A stretch of 64,000 bases of DNA from Halosimplex pelagicum (GTDB taxonomy: Archaea; Halobacteriota; Halobacteria; Halobacteriales; Haloarculaceae). Below the pieces are notes generated by a model. It was not told the DNA's origin. It made no database searches and saw nothing but the letters and a program-made list of their open reading frames with translations. The stretch is from contig NZ_CP058909.1 of assembly GCF_013415905.1 (NCBI RefSeq), positions 4,898,001 through 4,962,000 of the forward strand, read 5' to 3'. The first letter of the stretch is position 1. Every line of letters starts with the position of its first letter. Below, piece after piece: positions 18,303 to 25,582 of this stretch. A program made the position numbers and the translations under genes.

Positions 18303-18659
18303 CGGCAGAGGGAGCCCGGCCTCCGTGCTCAGGCCCGCGTCGACTCCGTCGGCGCGCTACGGGCATGAGGAAAGTCCCCCCACCGTCCGGGCAGGTGACC
18401 GGGTGCAAACCCGGAGCGGGCGACCGCTGGCGCTGGAACAGAAACGAGACCCCTTTCCCCGACCGATGACGTGCGCGAACTCCGAGCGAGGCTCCGCCGA
18501 AGCGAGGGAGAGCTAACCCACGGAGGGTCGACGGGAAAGAACGGATGGAACGGCGAATCCTCACCGGTGCAAGTCCGCGCGGCAAGGTAGCCCGGACGCG
18601 AGCGCGGACGCTCAGCCGAATGCCGGGCCGAACAGAAGGGGGCTTACTCCCCTCAGCCG
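18303..18659 (+). ncRNA. rnpB: RNase P RNA
   Basis: The segment holds the universal RNase P RNA cores: GAGGAAAGTCC near 18366 (CR-I) and ACAGAAGGGGGCTTAC near 18633 (CR-V). Ends were set from helix P1: GGCAGAGGGAG at 18304-18314 pairs with CTCCCCTCAGCC at 18647-18658, and one more C-G pair closes it. Between them are GTGCAAGTCC-type 'GGTGCAAGTCCGCGCGG' and GGTAGCCCGG segments. At about 357 nt it fits an archaeal type A RNA, the catalytic part of the enzyme that trims tRNA 5' ends. Confidence 0.93.
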
Positions 18660-19153
18660 TCTACACACCGCCGAGCGACGCCACCGCCCCGCTCGCGCGC
18701 TTGCTGCCGTTCTCTATTCAGGACGGCCTCTGGACCGCCCGCTCAGTACAGGAAGTGGCTGTTTCGGTGAGCGGTGCGGTCGGCGCGTGCTGTCGAGCGT
18801 GCCCGCCTTCTGGCGGGCCGCTCGAAATAGTCGCGCGAGGGATGAGCATCGCAGCCTGCGAGAAGCGCAAGAGGTTGGGGAGGTGTGAGGCTATCTGCGG
18901 TTGCTGTGCGGGTGGTCGCGCTCCCTGGTGGACTGAAAGGGCGAGGCGCGCTCGCGCGCAGTTCAGTCGCCTGAGCGGGCAACTATCCGCGCAGGCCGTG
19001 CGGAGAGCGCGGATATCCCGCGCAGCGACCGCGAGCACGTCGAGGGCTTTCAGCGCTTGCTGTCCCCTGCGGTCACTGTCGTTCGACTTCACAGACCGAC
19101 TGATTTTACCCACGAACAGACGGTGACGATAGAAATCGCACCCTCTGCTACCG
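18660..19153. other. Spacer after rnpB holding element copy A
   Basis: No protein gene is supported in these 494 bp. Open frames on both strands are Arg/Cys-rich and recur only because the same intergenic element recurs elsewhere. The main content is the structured element at 18771-19090. Confidence 0.6.
18771..19090 (+). repeat. Dispersed structured intergenic element, copy A
   Basis: This non-coding stretch matches copies at 22410-22790 (reverse) and 24857-25262 closely, and 60883-61095 partly. Three inverted repeats can be read: CGAGCG/CGCTCG with inner CCCGCC/GGCGGG at 18794-18824; GACTGAA (18931-18937) with TTCAGTC (18962-18968); and TATCCGCGC (18984-18992) with GCGCGGATA (19007-19015). 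Between them lie conserved single-stranded blocks GTTGGGGAGGTGTGAGGC and TCTGCGGTTGCTGT. It has one copy of the 3' module ending in CGAGGGCTTTC. Identity (RNA gene, MITE or processing site) unknown. Confidence 0.75.
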
Positions 19154-19516
19154 CTAACAGCACTCCTCGCCGCGCTCGATGGCCCACTCGACGAGCGGCT
19201 CCAGCCGTTCGCCCAGTTCCGCGCCCTCGTCGCTGAGTTCGTACTCCACCCTGGGCGGGATCTCCGCGTAGCGCTCCCGTTCGACCAGTCCGGCCTCGAC
19301 GAGTTCGTCCAGCCGCGTCGACAGCGTCGACGTGCTCGCGCCCGGGAGGTGGGCCTCGATCTCACCGAACCGGACCGTCCCGTGGTTCGCGACGACGCAG
19401 ACGATGTCCATCACGTACTTGCGGCCCAGCAGCGCCATCGGCTCCGAGAGCAGACAGTGACACGCCGCCTCGTCGGCCGCACACTCCATCTCCGCCGTGG
19501 CTTCGCCATCGCGCAT
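19154..19516 (-). CDS. HxlR-type winged-helix regulator, cysteine-rich ends
   Basis: The 120-residue protein has the HxlR layout: PMALLGRKYVMDIVCVV as the first helix, FGEIEAHLPGASTSTLSTRLDELVEAGLVER as helix-turn-helix, and a beta-wing with EYELSDEGAEL. Unusually it has Cys12, Cys19, Cys21 and Cys40 plus a terminal Cys-Cys, which suggests thiol, redox or metal sensing. It is divergent from a MerB-like gene over only 58 bp, so it probably controls that gene and itself. Confidence 0.85.
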   Translation of the reverse strand: MRDGEATAEMECAADEAACHCLLSEPMALLGRKYVMDIVCVVANHGTVRFGEIEAHLPGASTSTLSTRLDELVEAGLVERERYAEIPPRVEYELSDEGAELGERLEPLVEWAIERGEECC

Positions 19517-19574
19517 TGGGTTCGATACTTTGGACTTGACAGTTTAATAACTTTGCTATCCGAACTATAGTCGC
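19517..19574. promoter_or_regulatory. Shared divergent promoter of HxlR and MerB-like genes
   Basis: The 58-bp spacer is AT-rich relative to its surroundings, with GTTTAATAAC near its middle and AACTATAG close to ATG 19575. Two promoters back to back in so little space imply that a regulator bound here would control both. Confidence 0.5.
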
Positions 19575-20249
19575 ATGTGGGTTGAAGTAGCGAATTCGGT
19601 CGATAGCGAGCGGAACCGATCGGTCGACGAAACGCCGCTCCCGCCGGCAGTCGGGGAGGCGTTCGGGCAACTCTACGGGACCGACGCGCCGGCGACGGTC
19701 GGCGAGTGGATCGAGACGATGCGGGCGGCCATCGAGGACGAACGCGGGAGGGCGCCGACCGTCGCGGACCTCTGTGCGACCGACGACGGCGACCACGCGT
19801 TCGTCGGCGCGGAGCGCGAACAGACGTACATCTGCGTGCTGGATCCGCTGGTTTACCCGTACCTGACCGGCGAGCGCGGGACCGTCCGGTCGACGACGCC
19901 GGTGCGCGGCGCCGAGGTCACCTTCGAGGTCGGCGACCACGGCGTGGCCGTCTCCCACCAGGACGCGGTCGTCTCTATCGGCGTCTCGACGGACCCCGAG
20001 GGCGTCGACGGGGTGCCCGTCGAGACCGTCTACCGGGAGGTCTGCGGATACATCCAGACCTTCGAGGACCGGGCGGAGTACGAGACCTGGGCCGAGGAGG
20101 TCGACGCGGCGACGACGGCCGTCCCGGCCGCGGTCGGCGTGGAGATCGTGTGGGCACTGGCCGAGACGCTGTTCGACGGCAACGTGAGCGTCGCGGACCG
20201 CGGCGAAGCGACCGAAGCGGTCTGCACGCCGGAGAGCGACTGCTGTTGA
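19575..20249 (+). CDS. MerB-like organomercurial lyase family protein
   Basis: The 224-residue protein aligns with MerB: TYICVLDPLVYP keeps Cys87 and Asp90 in the CxxD spacing of the catalytic Cys96/Asp99, and TVYREVCGYIQTFEDRAEYETW places Cys157 at the second catalytic cysteine in the same context as the FCCHVHFF region of MerB. MerB cleaves carbon-mercury bonds. A Cys-Cys pair ends the protein, matching the regulator's ends, and could hold the metal. No mercuric reductase is in the window, so an organomercury role is not proved. Divergent from the HxlR-type gene. Confidence 0.75.
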   Translation: MWVEVANSVDSERNRSVDETPLPPAVGEAFGQLYGTDAPATVGEWIETMRAAIEDERGRAPTVADLCATDDGDHAFVGAEREQTYICVLDPLVYPYLTGERGTVRSTTPVRGAEVTFEVGDHGVAVSHQDAVVSIGVSTDPEGVDGVPVETVYREVCGYIQTFEDRAEYETWAEEVDAATTAVPAAVGVEIVWALAETLFDGNVSVADRGEATEAVCTPESDCC

Positions 20250-20307
20250 GCGGGCGGGAGCCGTCGCAGAAACGGCACGAGGGCGAACCGATCGCCCGTC
20301 GCGGGCG

Positions 20308-21282
20308 TCAGTGCCCGCCGTCGCCGTTGGTGATCGTGGTGTGGGCGCCGATGAGCGCGCCGGCGAGATTGAGGTCTTCGAGCGTGGTCTCGCGGTCGAT
20401 GATCGACTCGCGGATGTCGCAGTCGCGCAGGGTCGCACCGGGGAAGACGATGGAGTTGTCGAGGTTGGAGTTCACGACCTCGGCGTCGTCGAGGACGTGG
20501 ACGTTCTCGCCGAGCGTGGAGTGCTCGACGGTGGCGCCGTCGGCGACGCGGCTGTCCCCGTCGAGGTAGTAGGCGACGGCCTCCAGGTAGCTCTCGGGCG
20601 TGCCGATGTCGAACCACGCGTCGTCGAACGTGTAGGCGTAGACCTCGTCGTTGTCGACGAGCCACTGGATGAACCAGCCGGGCTCGTCGGGGTTGTTGCC
20701 GTCCGCGAGGTACTCCTCGAAGCGGACCTGGTCGGCGGGGAAGACGTAGCAGGCGATCGAGACGAGCGTGCTCGCCGGGTCCGACGGCTTCTCCTGGAAG
20801 TCGACGACCTCGTTACCGTCCAGCGTCACGAGGCCGTACGATTTGGCCTTCTCCCGCGAGCCCACGTCGTAGGCGGCCAGCGTCGTCGCGCCGTTGTCCT
20901 CGTAGGCGTCGATGAAGTCGCTCACGTCGAAGCTAATGAGGTTGTCCCCGGCGATGACGAACAGATCGTCGTCGATCCCCTCGCGGTCGACCAGCTGGCC
21001 GAGCGCGCCGACGACGCCGAACTTCTCGTCCTCGCCGGTGGTGTCCTCGATCGACAGCCGCGGTTTCTCGTAGTCGCGGTCGGCGAGGAACTCCCTGAAG
21101 TCCTCGGCGAAGCGCTCGTTCGTGCTGACGTACACGTCGTCGATCCGGTCGTCGGACTCCAGCTCCGAGAGGACCCGGTCGATGACAGTCGTCTCGCCCA
21201 CCGGCAACATCATCTTCGGCCGGTGGCGCGTGATCGGCCAAAGCCGCGTTGCGTAACCACCCGCGAGTACGACGGCGTCCAT
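20308..21282 (-). CDS. Sugar nucleotidyltransferase (NDP-sugar synthase)
   Basis: The 324-residue protein starts at ATG 21282 (MDAVVLAGG). Its N-terminal Rossmann-like domain has LAGGYATRLWP and RPKMMLPVGE for NTP and sugar-phosphate binding, then IAGDNLISFD with the metal-binding Asp, and FQEKPSDP. Residues from about 255 form left-handed beta-helix repeats (ATVEHSTLGENVHV, AEVVNSNLDNSIV), as in glucose-1-phosphate thymidylyl/uridylyltransferases of the archaeal type. It would activate a hexose phosphate for surface glycosylation or exopolysaccharide. Confidence 0.88.
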   Translation of the reverse strand: MDAVVLAGGYATRLWPITRHRPKMMLPVGETTVIDRVLSELESDDRIDDVYVSTNERFAEDFREFLADRDYEKPRLSIEDTTGEDEKFGVVGALGQLVDREGIDDDLFVIAGDNLISFDVSDFIDAYEDNGATTLAAYDVGSREKAKSYGLVTLDGNEVVDFQEKPSDPASTLVSIACYVFPADQVRFEEYLADGNNPDEPGWFIQWLVDNDEVYAYTFDDAWFDIGTPESYLEAVAYYLDGDSRVADGATVEHSTLGENVHVLDDAEVVNSNLDNSIVFPGATLRDCDIRESIIDRETTLEDLNLAGALIGAHTTITNGDGGH

Positions 21283-21404
21283 ACTCAGTCCTCCACAGCC
21301 TCGCCTGAAGGCCTTTTTCATTGTGACAACTCCGACACGTCGGCGGGCCGAGGGGGCGGCGCCGCCGGCGGAACCGATTTGTGGCCGGTTCACCAAGAGC
21401 CGGT

Positions 21405-21695
21405 ATGCGCGAGGCCAGCCGGACGACGCGCCAGCGGATCGCGGACAGACTGCGCGAGGAGCCGACGGCCGCGGGCGCGCTCGCCAACGAATTCGAGGTC
21501 CGCACCGCCACCGCGCTCGACCACGTCGAACACATCTCTCAGTCGCTCGAACCGACCGACGAGACGCTGCTCGTCGCGCCGCCGACCTGCGAGGACTGCG
21601 GCTTCGACGAGTTCGACGACCTGGTCAACCGCCCGGCCCGGTGCCCGGAGTGCAAGAGCGAGGCCGTCGCCGAGCCGTCGTTCGTCATCGAATAG
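21405..21695 (+). CDS. HTH plus zinc ribbon regulator
   Basis: The 96-residue protein has an N-terminal winged-helix-like part (RQRIADRLREEPTAAGALANEFEVRTATALDHVEHI) and a C-terminal ribbon with PPTCEDCGFDEF and CPECKSEA. This matches the archaeal family of predicted regulators that fuse an HTH to a zinc ribbon. ATG 21405 is preferred over the in-frame GTG at 21381. It ends 6 bp before the convergent Rieske gene. Targets unknown. Confidence 0.82.
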   Translation: MREASRTTRQRIADRLREEPTAAGALANEFEVRTATALDHVEHISQSLEPTDETLLVAPPTCEDCGFDEFDDLVNRPARCPECKSEAVAEPSFVIE

Positions 21696-21701
21696 CGCGA
21701 C

Positions 21702-22340
21702 TCAGAGAATGACGTTCGACGAGGAGGACAGGTCGTCGTCGTCGCTCTCGACCGGTCCCTCGCCGACGTACTCGAAGTCCTCGTCGTCGAGATAGACGCC
21801 GCCGTCGGCGACTCGCACGTCGAGTTCGTTCAGGAACGCGCCCTCGCAGGGGCCGTAGGTACACTCCCCGGAGTCGGCGGCGAACAGCGCGCCGTGGTTG
21901 ACGCAGATCACTTCGCCGTCGCGGACCGGCGCCCCCGACCCCTTGTCGAGTTTGATGTGGGTCATGTGCTGGCAGTAGTTCAGCCACCCGACGACCGCCT
22001 CGGCGTCGTCGTCCTCGCCGCCCAGTTTCAGGAGGATCGCTTCGCGCACGTCGTCATCGCCGTCCTGCATGTCGTCCGGCATCGCGATCCCGTCGTCGTT
22101 GGTCGCCGAGGTCTCGCCGCCGTCGGTCTCGGTCGTGGGGTCGGTGTCGTCGGCCGCCTCGCTCGTCCGTTCGTCGACCGCCTCGGCCGCCCGTTCGTCA
22201 GCGGCGTCGGCCGTCCGTTCGTCGGATCGGAGGGCGGCGTCACCGCTGGCGACGGCGTTCTCGTCCACCGAGCGCACGCGAAAGAGGAAGGTGTCGTCCG
22301 TCGAGAGGTCGCTCACGTCGGCGATCCGCGTCCCGTCCAT
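21702..22340 (-). CDS. Rieske [2Fe-2S] protein with acidic insert
   Basis: The 212-residue protein has the Rieske cluster ligands Cys123/His125 (NYCQHM) and Cys146/His149 (CVNHGALF), followed by CTYGPCEGAFL. It lacks a transmembrane helix, so it is a soluble ferredoxin-like Rieske protein rather than a bc-complex subunit. Residues about 25-100 are an Asp/Glu/Ala/Thr-rich low-complexity insert between the first strand and the cluster domain, which is unusual. Its redox partner is not evident in the neighbourhood. Confidence 0.87.
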   Translation of the reverse strand: MDGTRIADVSDLSTDDTFLFRVRSVDENAVASGDAALRSDERTADAADERAAEAVDERTSEAADDTDPTTETDGGETSATNDDGIAMPDDMQDGDDDVREAILLKLGGEDDDAEAVVGWLNYCQHMTHIKLDKGSGAPVRDGEVICVNHGALFAADSGECTYGPCEGAFLNELDVRVADGGVYLDDEDFEYVGEGPVESDDDDLSSSSNVIL

Positions 22341-22409
22341 ACCTTCGCGTAGGCCCGTCGCCGCTTGAACGCACCGGTCGCGACAGTTCTGGGTGTGTGA
22401 GTCAGTCTC

Positions 22410-22790
22410 AGGTCGCTCGCAGTCGCTTCTCTCGCACTCGACGGAGACCGCAGACGATGAAAGCCCTCGACGCGCTCGCTAGGAGTAGCTGAGACCGCAC
22501 TCGACGATGACAACAGGCGACGAAAGCCCTCGCCGCGCTCGCGGTCGCTGACCGGGATATCCGCGCTCTCCGCACGGCCCGCGCGGATAGTGGCCCGCTC
22601 AGACGACCACGCAAGCGCGAGCGCGCCTCGCCCTTTCAGTCCACCAGGACAGCACCGCACCGTACAGCACCGCAGACGACCACGAACCTCCCCAGCCGAT
22701 TCGCTCGCTTCTCTCGCTCATCCCTCGCGCGGTGTCGTCGCGCGCACGAGAGCGCGCTCCAGCGCGCGCCGACCGCACTATCTACCCTGT
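22410..22790 (-). repeat. Dispersed structured intergenic element, copy B (reversed)
   Basis: Read on the minus strand this is the same element as copies A and C: CGCGCGAGGGATGAG, GGGGAGG, TCTGCGG, GGTGGACTGAAAGGGCGAGGC, CTGAGCGGGC, and the hairpin TATCCGCGC/GCGCGGATA. The first hairpin is replaced by another GC-rich inverted repeat (GCGCGC-rich), and the GACTGAA/TTCAGTC pair is broken. It has two copies of the 3' module ending GAGGGCTTTC. It fills the spacer between the Rieske and SDR genes (22341-22857), where no protein gene is supported. Confidence 0.75.
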
Positions 22791-22824
22791 CACCGGCGCC
22801 GATTCCAGTCGATCCGGAGAACCG

Positions 22825-22833
22825 AGACTTAAC
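22825..22833 (+). promoter_or_regulatory. TATA box for the SDR gene at 22858
   Basis: GACTTAACT is centred about 28 bp before ATG 22858, fitting a leaderless transcript and separating the gene from the element upstream. Confidence 0.5.
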
Positions 22834-22857
22834 TGGTGGGCGTTCGTCGTCGGGCAC

Positions 22858-23682
22858 ATGACGAAGACGGCGCTGATAACTGGTTGCTCGTCGGGCATCG
22901 GGCGGGCGACCGCCGTCGACTTCCTGCGGCGGGAGTGGACGGTGTACGCGACGGCCCGGGACACCGACGACGTGGCCGACCTGGCCGAAGCCGGCTGCGA
23001 GACGGCCGAGCTCGACGTGACGAGCGACGCCGACGTCGAGCGGGTCGTCGACCGGATCCTCGAAGAGACGGGACGCATCGACTGCCTGGTCAACAACGCG
23101 GGCTACGCCCAGTACGGCCCGATGGAGGACGTGCCGGTCGACGCGCTGGCGGACCAGTTCGACGTGAACGTCTACGGCCCCCACCGGCTCACCCGGGCGG
23201 TCCTGCCGAACATGCGCGAGCGCGGGACGGGGACGGTCGTCAACGTCTCCAGCGTCCAGGGCCGGATCGCGACCGCGGGCTCGGGCGCCTACAGCGGGTC
23301 GAAGTTCGCCCTGGAGGCGATGAGCGACGCGCTCCGCGTCGAGGTCGAGGAGTTCGGAATCGACGTGGTGCTGGTCGAACCCGGTCCCGTCGCGACGCAG
23401 TTCGGCGACCGCGCCGACTCCCAGATCGACCGCCTCGACCGCTCGGCGGGCTACGGCGACCTCTACGCCCTCTTCGAAGACACGAACGTCCTCGGGAGCG
23501 GGAACGACTTCGGCGTCCATCCCTCGGAGGTCGCGGCGGTGATCGCCGATTCGGCCTGTGCCTCCGACCCCGACGCCCGCTACCCGGTCGGCACGCTCGC
23601 GACCGCGATGGTCGCCACTCGCCATCTCCCCGACAGCCTGCGCGACGCCGGCTACCGGCTCGTGCGGTGGGTACTGTCCTGA
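22858..23682 (+). CDS. Short-chain dehydrogenase/reductase
   Basis: The 274-residue classical SDR has TGCSSGIGRATA for NAD(P) binding, NNAGYAQYG, the catalytic Ser in VVNVSSVQGR and YSGSKFALEAMSDALR with the YxxxK pair. The sequence resembles the group that includes 17-beta-hydroxysteroid-dehydrogenase-like and retinol-dehydrogenase-like members. ATG 22858 is supported by the TATA box. Substrate unknown. It is convergent with the Get3/ArsA gene, 19 bp apart. Confidence 0.9.
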   Translation: MTKTALITGCSSGIGRATAVDFLRREWTVYATARDTDDVADLAEAGCETAELDVTSDADVERVVDRILEETGRIDCLVNNAGYAQYGPMEDVPVDALADQFDVNVYGPHRLTRAVLPNMRERGTGTVVNVSSVQGRIATAGSGAYSGSKFALEAMSDALRVEVEEFGIDVVLVEPGPVATQFGDRADSQIDRLDRSAGYGDLYALFEDTNVLGSGNDFGVHPSEVAAVIADSACASDPDARYPVGTLATAMVATRHLPDSLRDAGYRLVRWVLS

Positions 23683-23701
23683 GCCGTCGCCGAGCGACCG
23701 T

Positions 23702-24772
23702 CTACTCCTCCAGACAGGCGGCGACGATCCGGAGCGTCCGCTCGCCCTGAACTTCCTCGGCAAACAGCGGGACGCGGCGCACGTCGTGGCCGCGGAAGAC
23801 CTCCTGGGAGCGCGAGAGCGCGTCGCGCTGCACGTCCCAACGTCGCTGACAGAACTCGCAGTCGTCCAGATCCGGCGAGACGAACCAGTCGGCGTCGGCG
23901 TCGGTCACGTCCGCCAGATCCTGCATCACCCGGTTGACGACGACGGTCCCGACCGGCACGTCGAACTCGTCGAGCCGACCGAGCAGTCGCTCCGACTCCA
24001 GCACCGACAGCTCCTCGGGCACCATCACGACGCGGAAGTCGGTCTGTTCGGGGTCCTGCAGCACGTCCCGTAGCTGTTCGATCCGGTCGCTGAGCACGCG
24101 CAGGTCGTCCAGTCCCTCCTCGGGGTCAACGTCCTCGTCGTCGCCGCCGAACATCCCGCCGAGGTTCTCCATCATCCCGCCCATCCGCTCGCGCATGGCG
24201 AGCACCTTCCCGAGCATCGAGTCCATCACGTCGGGGAGTTCGAGCAGCCGCAGGGTGTGGCCCGTTGGCGCCGTGTCGACGACGACGCGGTCGAACCGCG
24301 GGTCGTCCATGTAGCGGATGAGCAGTCTGATTGCGGCGGCCTCGTCGGCACCGGGCATCGACCCGCCCAGCGGGTCGACCATCTCCTCGCCCGCGCCGCC
24401 GAGCATCTCGCCCAGCCCGCCCATCGCCCCGCCCGCCCCGCCGAGACCGCCGCCGCCCTCGGCGAACGGGCCGTCCTCCAGCGCGGCCTCGGGGTCGATC
24501 TCCGCGGCGTACAGCGGCACGTCCTCGCGGATCCGGGCGGGCTCGGCCGGGATATCGGTCTCCAGCGTGTCCGAGAGCGAATGGGCCGGGTCGGTCGAGA
24601 CGACGAGCGTCGCGGTGCCGTCGCGGGCGCTCGCCAGCGCCGTCGCCGCGGCCATCGTCGTCTTCCCGACGCCGCCCTTGCCCCCGTAGAGGACGTAATC
24701 GGGCGCGTCGACCCCCGACGGGACCGCGTCGTCGTCGATGTCGTCGACCGCTTCCACGTCGATCTCGCTCAT
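23702..24772 (-). CDS. Get3/ArsA-family ATPase (TRC40-like)
   Basis: The 356-residue protein has the deviant P-loop GKGGVGKTT (31-39), switch I DPAHSLSD, switch II DTAPTGHTLRLL and the zinc-knuckle CEFC (Cys305, Cys308) that joins the dimer in Get3 proteins. It has one ATPase domain, unlike the double bacterial ArsA. Two Gly/Met-rich segments (GGLGEMLGG region and RERMGGMMENLGGMFGG) fall where the hydrophobic client groove of Get3 lies. Targeting of tail-anchored membrane proteins is therefore more likely than arsenite pumping. Start ATG 24772; upstream is element copy C. Confidence 0.87.
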   Translation of the reverse strand: MSEIDVEAVDDIDDDAVPSGVDAPDYVLYGGKGGVGKTTMAAATALASARDGTATLVVSTDPAHSLSDTLETDIPAEPARIREDVPLYAAEIDPEAALEDGPFAEGGGGLGGAGGAMGGLGEMLGGAGEEMVDPLGGSMPGADEAAAIRLLIRYMDDPRFDRVVVDTAPTGHTLRLLELPDVMDSMLGKVLAMRERMGGMMENLGGMFGGDDEDVDPEEGLDDLRVLSDRIEQLRDVLQDPEQTDFRVVMVPEELSVLESERLLGRLDEFDVPVGTVVVNRVMQDLADVTDADADWFVSPDLDDCEFCQRRWDVQRDALSRSQEVFRGHDVRRVPLFAEEVQGERTLRIVAACLEE

Positions 24773-24856
24773 ACGTTCGTGTGAACCCGGCGGGCGGATG
24801 TATCCGTCGGACCGTCCCGAACGGGAGAGACGGTCGTCGCGCGCGGTGCAGGTGAG

Positions 24857-25262
24857 CGTTGTTGCAGTTGCGGTACTGTGCGGTTGGCGCGTGCTGTCGA
24901 GCGTGCCCGCCTCGTGGCGGGCCGCTCGAAACAGTCGCGCGAGGGATGAGAAGCGCAGCCTGCGAGCATCGCAAGAGGTTGGGGAGGTGTGAGGCCGTCT
25001 GCGGTTGCTGTCGCGGGGCAGTTGCCGTCCTGGCGGACTGAAAGGGCGAGGCGCGCTCGCGTCCACTTCAGTCGTCTGAGCGGGCACTATCCGCGCGGGC
25101 GGTGCCGAGAGCGCGGATATCCCGTCTCAGCGACCGCGAGCGCGCCGAGGGCTTTCATCGCCTGCTGCCTCCGTCGAGTGCGGTCGATCCGATTCCGAGC
25201 GAGCGCGGCGAGGGCTTTCATCACTCACCGTCGACTGCGGTCGCTGTCAGTCGGCTTCCGTT
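24857..25262 (+). repeat. Dispersed structured intergenic element, copy C
   Basis: This is the longest copy. The first hairpin is at 24898-24928 (CGAGCG, CCCGCC, loop TCGT, GGCGGG, CGCTCG), the second pairs GACTGAA (25036-25042) with TTCAGTC (25067-25073), and the third pairs TATCCGCGC (25088-25096) with GCGCGGATA (25111-25119). Within the third, CGG/CCG replaces the CCG/CGG of copies A and B, a compensatory change. The 3' module ending GAGGGCTTTCATC occurs twice. The 5' flank shares TGTTGCAGTTGCGGT with copy D. Confidence 0.78.
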
Positions 25263-25582
25263 CACGACTCGTCCAACAGAAACAACCGATAAACGAGCAA
25301 TCCGTACAGAACGGCCGATTCAGGGGCGTAAATGCCGAAATAATCAGTTGTCCACGATCTCGGTGTCCGTCCAGGGCTCACCACGGACTCGCCCCTCGAC
25401 TCGGGCGAAACGCGCTGGACGCAGGGTGGGTGTCCAGGCTTCGGGCAGGGTCGAGCCGGTTCGAGCGCACCCGAGGGTCAGGACCCGACAGATCGGTGGG
25501 ACAACGGCCGGGGGTAGGTCGCGGATTCACCGGTGATAGCTGCACCCAAATTCTTATTCGAGCGTTCGATCGAGTATTCCGA
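25263..25582. other. Spacer before the histidine kinase gene
   Basis: These 320 bp hold no gene I can support. AT content rises (ACAGAAACAACCGATAAACG; AAATTCTTATTCG near 25550). The block AAATTCTTATTC is about 27 bp before ATG 25583 and is the likely TATA box of the kinase. Confidence 0.45.

Noticed and set aside
18743..19126. Short frames in the spacer after rnpB, at 22.4 kb and at 24.9 kb as small proteins
   Set aside because: They recur only because the structured intergenic element recurs; composition is Arg/Cys/Ser-rich and not haloarchaeal protein-like.
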